Positions 7,534-13,882 of a stretch of 13,882 bases of DNA are shown here, in pieces. This DNA is from DASRVA01 sp035550715. Its GTDB lineage: Bacteria > Gemmatimonadota > Gemmatimonadetes > JACCXV01 > JAHWKZ01. The position numbers and the translations under genes were made by a program. The stretch covers positions 1 to 13,882 of the forward strand of contig DASZOP010000016.1 of the NCBI GenBank assembly GCA_035550715.1, read 5' to 3'. Below the pieces are notes generated by a model. That model was not told the origin of the DNA and made no database searches. It saw only the letters and a program-made list of their open reading frames with translations. Position 1 is the first letter of the stretch, and every line of letters starts with the position of its first letter.

Positions 7534-8540
7534 GCCGGGTCGGCGTGATCGGCGGCGGCTCGTGGGGCACGGCGCTCGCCAAGCTGCTCGCGGACAACGG
7601 ACACGAGGTACGGCTCTGGGTCAGGGATCCCGCGCTGGCGCGGACGCTCGCGCGGGAGCGCCGGAATCCGATCTACCTGCCGGGGATCCGGATCCCGGAC
7701 GGCGTCGCGCCGGGCTCCGACCTGGTCGCCATCGTCGCGGACTCGGAAGTCGTCGTCAGCGCCGTCCCGAGCCATGCGACCCGTCAGGTCATCGAGCGGG
7801 CCGCCGGGAGCCTGCGCCCGGAGGCGCTGGTCGTCTCGACCAGCAAGGGGATCGAGAACGACACCCTGGCGCGGATGACCGAGGTCCTGGCCGAGATCCT
7901 GCCCGCCGGGGCCGAGGAACGGATGGCCGTCCTGTCGGGCCCGTCGTTCGCGATCGAGGTGGCGCAGGGGCTCCCCACCGCGGTGACGGCCGCGGCCACC
8001 GAGCTGGACGTCGCCGAGCAGACCCGCGACCTGTTCGCGAACCCCCGCTTCCGCGTGTACACGTCGACCGACGTGGTCGGCGTCGAGCTCGGCGGGGCGG
8101 TCAAGAACATCGTGGCGATCGCGGCCGGGATCTGCGACGGGCTCTGCTACGGCCACAATGCGCGCGCGGCCCTGATCACGCGCGGGATCGCCGAGATCGC
8201 CCGGCTGGGCGTGGCGCTGGGCGGCGAGCCCATGACGTTCATGGGGCTCTCCGGCCTCGGCGACCTGATCCTGACCTCGACGACGGATCTCTCCCGGAAC
8301 CGGACCGTCGGTCTCCGGGTGGGCGCGGGGGAGACGGTGGAGGAGATCCAGGCCGACATGCGGATGGTGGCCGAGGGTGTCCGGACCACGCGCTCGGTGC
8401 GCGACCTGGCGCGCCGCCACGACGTGGAGATGCCGATCACGGAGGAGGTCCATTCCATGCTCTACGAGGGGAAGGACCCGCGGATCTCCGTGGAGGACCT
8501 GATGACGAGGGAGTTCAAGCCGGAATTCGAACGGAGGTGA
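7530..8540 (+). CDS. gpsA: NAD(P)+-dependent glycerol-3-phosphate dehydrogenase GpsA
   Basis: Reduces dihydroxyacetone phosphate to sn-glycerol-3-phosphate, the backbone precursor of phospholipids, in the cytoplasm. It has 336 residues, the normal length. The Rossmann motif GVIGGGSWGTALA is at 5-17. Further marks are VSAVPSHATR (76-85), STSKGIE (103-109), LSGPSFAIEVA (135-145), ELGGAVKNIVAIAAGICDGL (186-205, with probable catalytic Lys192), NARAALITRG (210-219) and FMGLSGLGDLILTSTTDLSRNR (237-258). GTG 7530 overlaps the plsY stop by GTGA and is preceded by GAGGAAGG at 7518-7525. Direct pairing of plsY and gpsA places glycerol-3-phosphate production and acylation under one transcript. The strong ribosome binding site for the next gene (GGAGGTGA, 8533-8540) forms the end of this gene. 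Confidence 0.97.
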   Translation: MSRVGVIGGGSWGTALAKLLADNGHEVRLWVRDPALARTLARERRNPIYLPGIRIPDGVAPGSDLVAIVADSEVVVSAVPSHATRQVIERAAGSLRPEALVVSTSKGIENDTLARMTEVLAEILPAGAEERMAVLSGPSFAIEVAQGLPTAVTAAATELDVAEQTRDLFANPRFRVYTSTDVVGVELGGAVKNIVAIAAGICDGLCYGHNARAALITRGIAEIARLGVALGGEPMTFMGLSGLGDLILTSTTDLSRNRTVGLRVGAGETVEEIQADMRMVAEGVRTTRSVRDLARRHDVEMPITEEVHSMLYEGKDPRISVEDLMTREFKPEFERR

Positions 8541-8542
8541 GG

Positions 8543-8938
8543 ATGGCCTACACCCCGATCGCCAGGAAGGAGTACTACTCGATCGGCGAAGTTTGCGAGA
8601 TCACCGGGCTCAAGCCGCACGTGCTCCGCTACTGGGAGACGCAGTTCAAGGCCTTGATGCCGGTCAAGAACCGGGCCGGGAACCGCGCCTATCGAAAGCG
8701 CGACATCGAGCTGATCCAGTTCGTGAAGACGCTCCTCTACGAGCGGAAGTACACGATCGAAGGAGCCCGCCAGCGGCTGAGCGAGCTCAGGAAGGACAGC
8801 TCGCAGCTCGAGGTCGAGCTGGGGGAGACGAAGCTCAAGGACACGTTCGAGGAGATGGCCGAGCACCTCGGATCCTTGGTCGACTATATCGAGCGCTTCC
8901 GCCGCGGCGAGGCGGAGCCGGGCGACGTCGAGCGGTAG
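8543..8938 (+). CDS. small MerR-family transcriptional regulator
   Basis: A 131-residue cytoplasmic DNA-binding protein. The winged helix-turn-helix lies at about 11-60: YYSIGEVCEITGLKPHVLRYWETQF, followed by the wing KNRAGNRAYRKRDIELI. A helical region at 60-85 and a predicted dimerisation coiled coil at about 85-120 follow. There is no large C-terminal ligand domain and no cysteine cluster for metal sensing; the only cysteine is Cys18 inside the HTH. This is the short MerR type common next to gpsA or ihfA in deltaproteobacteria and FCB-group bacteria, whose targets are poorly known. ATG 8543 has a near-perfect ribosome binding site (GGAGGTGA, 8533-8540) overlapping the gpsA stop. As last gene of the der-plsY-gpsA run it may regulate that operon, but I see no clear MerR operator (an inverted repeat within a long 19-20 base spacer) at 4160-4189. 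Confidence 0.9.
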   Translation: MAYTPIARKEYYSIGEVCEITGLKPHVLRYWETQFKALMPVKNRAGNRAYRKRDIELIQFVKTLLYERKYTIEGARQRLSELRKDSSQLEVELGETKLKDTFEEMAEHLGSLVDYIERFRRGEAEPGDVER

Positions 8939-8970
8939 CCGGAGCCTCACCCCGGCGTATCTTCTCGACG

Positions 8971-9924
8971 ATGCCGCGGGGTCCTGAAGAGGTCGAGGTG
9001 GTCGTAGCCGGCGCCGGTCGCGGGTCTGGGGATCTCCGCGCCCCCGGTTCCCTGGCGGCCGACATCGAGGGCAGGCTGGCCGTCTCCGACACGGGCCACG
9101 ACCGGGTCCTGGTCGGGCGGGCCGTGGGCAGCTCGTTCGACGTCGAGCACGTGGTCGGGCGCGGCGAGCCGGGTTGGGCCGACGGTTCCTTCGAGGAGGC
9201 CGCGTTTCGCGATCCCCGGGGCCTTGCCCTGTCGGGGGACCTCCTCATCGTGGCCGATCGCGACAACCACGCCGTCCGGATGATCGATCTCCGCTCCCGC
9301 GAGGTCCACACGATGGCCGGCACGGGGGAGCGCGCCACCGCGGGCGTCCAGGTCGGGGGTGACCCGCTGGAGACGCCGCTCGACTCGCCGTGGGACGTCC
9401 TTCTCTGGGACTACGACCTGTTCGTGTCGATGGCCGGAACGGCCGAGGTGTGGCGGCTGGACCTGAGGGAAGGGACGCTGGCGCTCCACGCCTCCGTAGC
9501 CCCCGGCGGGGATGGAGACGAGACGAGGGCGATGGCGCTCGCGACCGACGGCCACGCGCTCTACGTGGCCGACTCCTCGACATCGACGGTGCGCAGGGTC
9601 CCGTTCGAGCCGGACGGAGAGGAGGCCGTGATCGTGGCCGGGCCGGGGGAGGACGAGGGTGGCCTCGGCGGTCCCGCCGGGCTCGCATGGGGGCTCGGGA
9701 ACCATCGGCTGTGGATCTCCGACACGGGCCACGACCGGCTGCGGACGCTCGAGCCCGTCACCCGGACCGTCGAGACCGTGGAGCCGTTCGAGGCCCGGCT
9801 GGATCGGCCTGCGGGGCTGGCCGCGGCGGGCCACCTCCTCTTCGTCGCGGACACCGGGCACGATCGCGTGCTCCGGGTGGACCAGATCGACAAGCGCGTG
9901 ATCGAGCTCGCGGTGGAGCTGTAG
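8971..9924 (+). CDS. NHL-repeat beta-propeller protein, NHLRC2-like without thioredoxin domain
   Basis: A 317-residue protein with about five to six NHL blades and no signal peptide or membrane segment. Blade marks recur: SDTGHDRVLVG (39-49), ADRDNHAVRMIDL (95-107), ADSSTSTVRRV (200-210), SDTGHDRLRTL (250-260), ADTGHDRVLRV (293-303). The segment HTMAGTGE...LETPLDSPWDVLLWDYDLFVSMAGTAEVWRLDL (113-165) closely follows the style of the NHLRC2 propeller. That family normally carries a thioredoxin-like domain of about 150 residues before the propeller. Here MerR ends only 32 bases upstream, so there is no room for it and no in-frame remnant. ATG 8971 has no clear ribosome binding site. GTG 8998, five bases after AAGAGG (8987-8992), is an alternative that would remove only nine residues. 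The function is unknown; propellers of this kind bind ligands or proteins. Its position after merR may be mere read-through. Confidence 0.75.
   Translation: MPRGPEEVEVVVAGAGRGSGDLRAPGSLAADIEGRLAVSDTGHDRVLVGRAVGSSFDVEHVVGRGEPGWADGSFEEAAFRDPRGLALSGDLLIVADRDNHAVRMIDLRSREVHTMAGTGERATAGVQVGGDPLETPLDSPWDVLLWDYDLFVSMAGTAEVWRLDLREGTLALHASVAPGGDGDETRAMALATDGHALYVADSSTSTVRRVPFEPDGEEAVIVAGPGEDEGGLGGPAGLAWGLGNHRLWISDTGHDRLRTLEPVTRTVETVEPFEARLDRPAGLAAAGHLLFVADTGHDRVLRVDQIDKRVIELAVEL
9083..9105 (+). repeat. 23-base direct repeat within the NHL gene (second copy 9716-9738)
   Basis: Two identical 23-base copies, 633 bases apart and in the same reading frame, encode the blade motif SDTGHDR. A third, diverged copy near 9849 encodes ADTGHDR. 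They reflect blade duplication or conversion inside the propeller gene rather than a mobile element. Confidence 0.85.
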
Positions 9925-9949
9925 GTCGGGTGGGGCCGCTTCCCCGCCG

Positions 9950-11257
9950 ATGACCGCCGATTCCCCCGAGGCCCTGGCCGCCGGACCGGCGCAGGCGCCG
10001 GGTCCCGTGTGCTCCCCGGTAGAGCCCGTCATGGGAGACCGGGCGCGCGGGATCCGCCGGGGCGCCTTCGGCGCCGCGATCGCGGTCGCCGTGCTCCATG
10101 GCGTCAACGACGCGTACGCCTCCTTCCTCCATCCTCTCCTTCCACGTCTCATGTCGCGGTTCGACCTCTCGATCGCCGACGCGGCCGTGCTGACGACCAC
10201 GCTGGCCGTGTCGGCCGCACTGGCTCAGCCGCTCTTCGGCCATCTCTCGGATCTGAGGGGGCGGCGCATCCTGATCGCGGCCGGACCGGCGGCCACCGGC
10301 GCCTTCCTCTCCATGATGGGGCTCGCATCGAGCTTCGGCATGCTGATCCTCTTCCTCGTCCTGGGCGGCCTCGGGAGCGCCGCCTTCCATCCGGCCGCCG
10401 CCGCCACGGCCGCCCGGGTGACGGCCGGCCGGGGGAGCGGCCTCAGGCACGCCGTGTTCTCGTTCGGGGGTGCCGCCGGGTACGCGGCGGGACCGCTCCT
10501 GGCGGTCCTGGTGGTCGGATGGCGCGGCCTCGAGGGGATGTGGGTGGCGATGATGCCGGCGCTCGTCCTGGCGGGCGCGCTCTGGTTCGCCCTCCCGGCC
10601 GATCCCGTCTGCGACGGTCACGCCCGTCGTCCGCATCCCGCGGCCACGCACGACCCCCGACCCACCCGGCGGCGCCGGACGGCGGCCCTCTTCGCCGGTC
10701 CGATCGCCCTCGTCTTCGGGATCAGCGCGCTGACCGCCTTCGTCCAGCGGGTCTTCCTCACGATGGAGCCGATCGTCATGGCGGGCGCGGGGAAGAGCGA
10801 GACCGCGGGCGCGGCGGCCCTGACCCTCTATCTCGGGGCCCAGGCGGCCGGCACCCTGACCGGGGGTTGGCTGGCCGATCGGGTCGACCGGCGGAACCTC
10901 CTGATCGCGATCACCCTCCTCTCCTTCCCGGCCTACTTCCTGGCCTTCTGGTTCCCGGCGGGAAGCGCTTCCTCCCTCGTGTTCGTGGCCATGGCCGGCG
11001 CCCTCGGAATGGCGGTCCTCCCCCCGATCGTGGTCATCGCCCAGGAGGCGGCGCCCGGCCGGGCCGCGCTCAACTCGGGGATCGTGATGGGGCTCGCCTG
11101 GGCGACGGGTTCGATCCTGGTCCTCGGGGCGGGGGTCTTGGGCGACGCGCTGGGGGCGCGTGGCGCGGCGCTCGCGTGCACGCCGGTCGTGCTGGCGGCG
11201 ACGGGGCTGGCGCTCCACCCTGCGCTCTACGGCTACCGCCGGCCGATCGAGGCCTAG
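9950..11257 (+). CDS. MFS transporter, fosmidomycin-resistance (Fsr)-like
   Basis: A 435-residue inner-membrane protein with the twelve-helix layout of the major facilitator superfamily. HGVNDAYASFLHPLLPRL (about 45-62) in the first helix and the loop GHLSDLRGRRILIAAG (after the second helix) are typical of the Fsr branch, and GGWLADRVDRRNLLIA marks the second half. A central loop rich in Arg and Pro (about 222-244) separates the halves. Fsr members export drugs such as fosmidomycin; the real substrate here is unknown. The first 27 residues are Pro/Ala-rich and poorly conserved, and neither ATG 9950 nor the in-frame ATG 10031 (MGDRARGIRRG) has a good ribosome binding site, so the start may be at 10031. 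It lies 25 bases after the NHL gene. Its TAG stop (11255-11257) overlaps the stop of the convergent hutF. Confidence 0.82.
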   Translation: MTADSPEALAAGPAQAPGPVCSPVEPVMGDRARGIRRGAFGAAIAVAVLHGVNDAYASFLHPLLPRLMSRFDLSIADAAVLTTTLAVSAALAQPLFGHLSDLRGRRILIAAGPAATGAFLSMMGLASSFGMLILFLVLGGLGSAAFHPAAAATAARVTAGRGSGLRHAVFSFGGAAGYAAGPLLAVLVVGWRGLEGMWVAMMPALVLAGALWFALPADPVCDGHARRPHPAATHDPRPTRRRRTAALFAGPIALVFGISALTAFVQRVFLTMEPIVMAGAGKSETAGAAALTLYLGAQAAGTLTGGWLADRVDRRNLLIAITLLSFPAYFLAFWFPAGSASSLVFVAMAGALGMAVLPPIVVIAQEAAPGRAALNSGIVMGLAWATGSILVLGAGVLGDALGARGAALACTPVVLAATGLALHPALYGYRRPIEA

Positions 11258-12579
11258 AGCGCTTCGCTCCCGGCGCGGCCGCGCCAGCTCCCGCCCACAC
11301 AGGTCGCCGTGATGGCGGACGAGCCTCCCCCGAAGATCCAGGCCGTCGGGAGGGTCCCCGCGTCCGAGCCGGCGAGCTCGGTAGCGGAGAGATCGAGGGC
11401 CACGAAATCGGCCCACCGACCGGGCGCGATCTCCCCCGCCTCGACACCGAGGGACCGCGCGCCGCCGAGCGTAGCGATCCGGAGGAGCGCCCGCGCGGTG
11501 TCCCCGCGGTCCGTCAGGATTCCCCGCGCCTCCGTCCGGAGGCGCTGCCCATACTCCAGCCACCGCATCTCCTCGACCATCGAGATACGCCCGTTCGAGT
11601 CGGTGCCGAGGCAAAGACCGGCACCGTCCGGGCGGAACGGGCTCAGGTCCGGAACACCGTCACCCAGATTCCCCTCGGTCAGGGGACACAGGCAGACGCT
11701 CGCGCCCAGATCGGCGAGCCGCTTCAAGTCGGCGGGTCCCGTGTGCGTGCAGTGGACGGCGGTGAACCGGCCGTCGATCTCGAGGCTGTCGGCGAGGAGG
11801 GCCGCCGGGGTTCTTCCATAGACGGCGAGGCACTCCTCCATCTCGCGCCGTTGCTCCTCCACGTGGAGGTGAAAGACGAGCCCGCGCCGGACGGATTCCT
11901 GGTGGAGGCGGATCACGTCCTCGAGGGGGACGGCCCGCAGGCTATGGGCCGCGACTCCCACCGACTGCGTGGCCGGATCGCGGGCCTTGATCAGCCGGTC
12001 CACGCTGGCCCAGAACCCGTCGTCGGAGGGAGTGCCGAATCGCCTTTGGATGGGCTCGAGCGGCCGGTCCACGCCGCCCCTCCGGTAGCAGGTCTGGAGA
12101 ACGACGATCCGGATCCCCGCCTCGCGGGCGGCCTCGAGGACCAGGAGGTCGAACGCGTGGTCGTCGCGGCGGCGCCCGTGGTGGAGGTAGTGGAACTCGC
12201 CGACGGTCGTGATCCCGGCATTCCTCATCTCGCGGAAGGATTGCAGCGTCAACGCGCGGAACCGCGTGGCGTCCAGCGATTCGACCAGCCCGTACATCGC
12301 CTCGCGCCAGGTCCAGAAGCTCCCGGCGCCTTCCGGGAACCGCTCTCCCTGGCCGCGCAGGCCGCGCTGGAAGGCGTGGGAGTGGGCGCTGACGAAGCCC
12401 GGGAAGAGGGCCTGACCCTGCAGGCGGCGGTCCACCCTGCGTCCCAGCCGTCCGACCGCCTCGATCCGGCCGTCGGCGTCGACCGCGACCTGGACACCGG
12501 GCTCGAGGGCGTCGCCGGTCCAGGTCTGGTCGGCTTCGACGATCTCCGGTCTTTCCAGGGTGCCGGTGTCGACGCTCAC
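11254..12579 (-). CDS. hutF: formimidoylglutamate deiminase HutF
   Basis: Amidohydrolase-superfamily metalloenzyme that hydrolyses N-formimidoyl-L-glutamate to N-formyl-L-glutamate and ammonia in the five-step histidine degradation route. It has 441 residues. Family blocks are LFPGFVSAHSHAFQRGLRG (58-76, metal site His66-x-His68), SFWTWREAMYGLVE (87-100), AGITTVGEFHYLHH (121-134), VGVAAHSLRAV (207-217), FHLHVEEQRREMEECL (236-251), VHCTHTGP (275-282), LCPLTEGNLGDG (297-308) and LGTDSNGRISMVEEMRWLEYGQRL (324-347, metal-binding Asp327). HLHVEEQ replaces the more usual H.HIAEQ, a mild variation. GTG 12579 overlaps the stop codon of the upstream M20 gene as GTGA; no separate Shine-Dalgarno is evident, so translation is probably coupled. 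The frame stays open far upstream of this start, but only as an antisense-like extension over the M20 gene. hutH, hutU and hutI are not in the window. Chlorohydrolase-like relatives are the main alternative but fit less well. Confidence 0.88.
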   Translation of the reverse strand: MSVDTGTLERPEIVEADQTWTGDALEPGVQVAVDADGRIEAVGRLGRRVDRRLQGQALFPGFVSAHSHAFQRGLRGQGERFPEGAGSFWTWREAMYGLVESLDATRFRALTLQSFREMRNAGITTVGEFHYLHHGRRRDDHAFDLLVLEAAREAGIRIVVLQTCYRRGGVDRPLEPIQRRFGTPSDDGFWASVDRLIKARDPATQSVGVAAHSLRAVPLEDVIRLHQESVRRGLVFHLHVEEQRREMEECLAVYGRTPAALLADSLEIDGRFTAVHCTHTGPADLKRLADLGASVCLCPLTEGNLGDGVPDLSPFRPDGAGLCLGTDSNGRISMVEEMRWLEYGQRLRTEARGILTDRGDTARALLRIATLGGARSLGVEAGEIAPGRWADFVALDLSATELAGSDAGTLPTAWIFGGGSSAITATCVGGSWRGRAGSEAL

Positions 12580-13700
12580 GGGCGACTGCACCAGCGCCGG
12601 ATCTGACCGTCCAGGATCTCGCCCGCTCGCTCGAGCTCGGCGGCCGGCACGTACTCGTCGGGCCGATGGGCGACCTCGATCGAGCCCGGCCCGAAGAGGA
12701 CGCAGACGTGACCCCTTCGCTCGAGCCACCCGGCGTCGGTCGCGAAGGAGACGCCACGATCCTCCGTCCGTCCGGAAGCCTCGCGCAGAGCGGCCAGAAG
12801 GTCCGAGCCTTCCGGCGCCTCCATGGCCGGGCTCAGACCGACCGTCTCGAGCGTCCAGTGAGCGTCGCCGATCGCGGCACGGACGACGCCCGCGATCCGG
12901 GCCGTCATGACGACCGGGTCCACGCCGGGGAGAAGGCGGACCCCGATCAGGGCCTCGCAACGCTCGGGGACGACGTTGGCCGCCGTCCCGCCCGCGACCA
13001 TGCCGACGTTGATCGAGGAGTAGGGCGCCTCTGGGAAAGGCTCGGCCGCGTCGGGGGATTCCGTCTCGAGCGCCCGGTTCAGCTCGGCGAGGGCGAGGAT
13101 CGCCCGGGCGGCGGGCTCGACGGCGCTCCGGCCGAGGGCGGGATACGCGCTGTGGGCGGGGATACCGGTCGTCACCAGGCGAAGCCGCAGGTGCCCCTTG
13201 TGGAGGCGGACCGGCCGGAGCCCGGTCGGCTCCCCTACGATCGTCCTGACCGGCAGCGGGAGAGATCCGCCCACTTCGGCATACCGGCGCGCGCCCAGCG
13301 TCCCCGCTTCCTCGTCGTAGGTGAGGAGCAGCGCGAGCGGGCGCTCGAGTCGATCCGTCTTTACGGCCATCAGGCGGTTGACGGCGAGCGCCACGAACCC
13401 TTTCATGTCGCACGCCCCGCGCGCGAACAGCCGATCGCCCTCGCGGCGCAGCCGGAAAGGATCCGCCGTCCAGCCGGGTTCGGCCGCCGGCACGACGTCC
13501 GTGTGTCCGCAGAGGAGAAGTCCCTCGCCGTCCCCTGGATCGGGACCGGCCATGGCGATCAGATCGGCCTTGCGGCCGTCCTCGGAGAGGATGCGTTCGA
13601 GCCCGATGCCGGGACGGTCGAGCTGCTCGGAGACGAAGTCGACGAGGGGGAGGTTGCTCATCGAGCTGGTCGTGTCGAAGGCGACCAGACGCGAGAGCAT
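12576..13700 (-). CDS. M20-family deacylase, ArgE (acetylornithine deacetylase) type
   Basis: Zinc-dependent amidohydrolase, 374 residues from ATG 13700. The M20 metal site is intact: GHTDVVP (65-71; His66, Asp68), ARGACDMKGF (93-102; Asp98 bridging), TYDEEAGTLG (127-136; catalytic Glu130, metal Glu131), GEPTGLRPVRLHKG (156-169; Glu157) and AHRPDEYVP (344-352; His345). The block GGTAANVVPERCEALIGVRLLPG marks the dimerisation domain. These features are of the ArgE branch (N-acetylornithine to ornithine and acetate), but the M20 family takes many N-acyl amino acids. Its GTGA overlap with hutF, whose product is N-formylglutamate, raises N-formylglutamate deacylation as a possibility (inference). 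The family usually has about a dozen residues before the LxRLVAFDT motif. A start at CTG 13715, seven bases after GGAAGG, would add LDDVQ and fit that better than ATG 13700, which lacks a ribosome binding site. Confidence 0.85.
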   Translation of the reverse strand: MLSRLVAFDTTSSMSNLPLVDFVSEQLDRPGIGLERILSEDGRKADLIAMAGPDPGDGEGLLLCGHTDVVPAAEPGWTADPFRLRREGDRLFARGACDMKGFVALAVNRLMAVKTDRLERPLALLLTYDEEAGTLGARRYAEVGGSLPLPVRTIVGEPTGLRPVRLHKGHLRLRLVTTGIPAHSAYPALGRSAVEPAARAILALAELNRALETESPDAAEPFPEAPYSSINVGMVAGGTAANVVPERCEALIGVRLLPGVDPVVMTARIAGVVRAAIGDAHWTLETVGLSPAMEAPEGSDLLAALREASGRTEDRGVSFATDAGWLERRGHVCVLFGPGSIEVAHRPDEYVPAAELERAGEILDGQIRRWCSRP

Positions 13701-13722
13701 TTGGACGTCGTCCAGACGGGCG

Positions 13723-13728
13723 CCTTCC
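13723..13728 (-). promoter_or_regulatory. Shine-Dalgarno-like site that may set a CTG start for the M20 gene
   Basis: GGAAGG on the minus strand (13728 down to 13723) is followed by seven bases and then an in-frame CTG at 13715-13713. The annotated ATG at 13700 has no comparable site at normal spacing. If used, the protein gains five residues (LDDVQ), which extend its first helix in keeping with the family. Confidence 0.3.
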
Positions 13729-13749
13729 AGCGGTCTCAGCCCGCCGCGA

Positions 13750-13882
13750 TCAGACGGTGGCGCGGCGGAGCCGGCCCTTGAGGCGGTGGATACGCCGTCG
13801 GACCCGTCTCAGCTGATCTTGGTCTCCGGCCTCGATGGCCTGATCGCGCTGAGCCCTGAGGGCCCGGATCTCGGCCTTGACG
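13750..13882 (-). CDS. C-terminal end of an unidentified basic, helical protein
   Basis: The minus strand is open from the window edge to TGA at 13752-13750, about 43 residues. The visible sequence (starting VKAEIRALRAQRDQAIEAG and continuing as DQDQLRRVRRRIHRLKGRLRRATV) is strongly charged and ends in a very basic tail with helix or coiled-coil character. I do not recognise the family; such an Arg-rich helical end could bind nucleic acid. It lies 49 bases upstream of the M20 ATG in the same direction, so it probably belongs to the same transcript. That the coding is real is suggested by the regular heptad-like pattern and by the stop falling just ahead of the next gene. Too little is visible to assign a role. 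Confidence 0.55.
   Translation of the reverse strand, partial: VKAEIRALRAQRDQAIEAGDQDQLRRVRRRIHRLKGRLRRATV

Noticed and set aside
7011..8453. 480-residue minus-strand ORF antisense to plsY and gpsA
   Set aside because: No family features, while plsY and gpsA on the other strand are unambiguous.
9931..9944. GGGG/CCCC inverted repeat between the NHL and MFS genes as a terminator
   Set aside because: Only four base pairs with a six-base loop and no T tract; too weak to call.
9758..11614. 618-residue minus-strand ORF antisense to the MFS gene
   Set aside because: Extreme Arg/Gly/Glu composition and no motif; a shadow frame of a high-GC membrane-protein gene.
10009..12606. 865-residue plus-strand ORF across the MFS gene and antisense to hutF
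   Set aside because: Low-complexity Arg/Gly/Pro composition typical of alternative frames in GC-rich DNA; both real genes beneath have strong family motifs.
12580..13413. N-terminal extension of the hutF frame to a 719-residue ORF
   Set aside because: This part overlaps the M20 gene in another frame, is Arg/Pro/Gly-rich without family motifs, and HutF has its full normal length from GTG 12579.

Overview
This is a gene-dense, strongly GC-rich chromosomal window from a bacterium. It carries mostly housekeeping and metabolic genes. Start codons are predominantly GTG, and several neighbouring genes overlap by exactly four bases. I see no phage, plasmid, insertion-sequence, toxin-antitoxin or CRISPR material. 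The gene set (AI-2E permease, der, plsY, gpsA, a FCB/delta-type MerR protein, NHLRC2-like propeller, single-ORF LarC) suggests an uncultivated high-GC lineage, for example around Gemmatimonadota or Candidatus Eisenbacteria. That placement is a low-confidence inference from gene content and protein style only.

Layout, left to right. Positions 1-371 hold the C-terminal end of threonine synthase. It is followed by larC (382-1551), for nickel-pincer cofactor synthesis. A promoter with a perfect TATAAT then leads to a secreted TPR/FxLYD-like protein (1631-2965). A GC-rich hairpin capped by a GCGA tetraloop and a TTGACG-N17-TAGACT promoter precede a tRNA-Gly with anticodon CCC (3098-3172). Just downstream is a two-module VOC ring-cleaving dioxygenase of the MhqO/LinE type (3210-4163).

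A second promoter (TTGACA-N18-TAGACT) overlaps the dioxygenase stop codon. Through an approximately 88-base leader it probably drives a five-gene operon at 4284-8938: AI-2E family permease, Der ribosome-assembly GTPase, PlsY and GpsA (consecutive supply and acylation of glycerol-3-phosphate for phospholipids), and a small MerR-type regulator. AI-2E/der, der/plsY and plsY/gpsA overlap by GTGA, and merR follows gpsA after 2 bases. Next come an NHL beta-propeller protein resembling NHLRC2 without its thioredoxin domain (8971-9924) and an Fsr-like MFS exporter (9950-11257).

The right end is on the minus strand: the end of an unidentified basic coiled-coil protein (13750-13882), an ArgE-type M20 deacylase (12576-13700), and HutF formimidoylglutamate deiminase (11254-12579), again joined by a GTGA overlap. 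HutF converges on the MFS gene so tightly that their stop codons share the four-base palindrome CTAG. The HutF-M20 pairing is the most interesting metabolic hint: the step after HutF needs removal of an N-formyl group from glutamate, and an M20 amidohydrolase sits where HutG might be expected.

No intergenic gap exceeds about 135 bases. I found no clearly new system. The best second-look items are the HutF-M20 pair, the thioredoxin-less propeller, the leader before the AI-2E/der operon, and the start-site question for the M20 gene.
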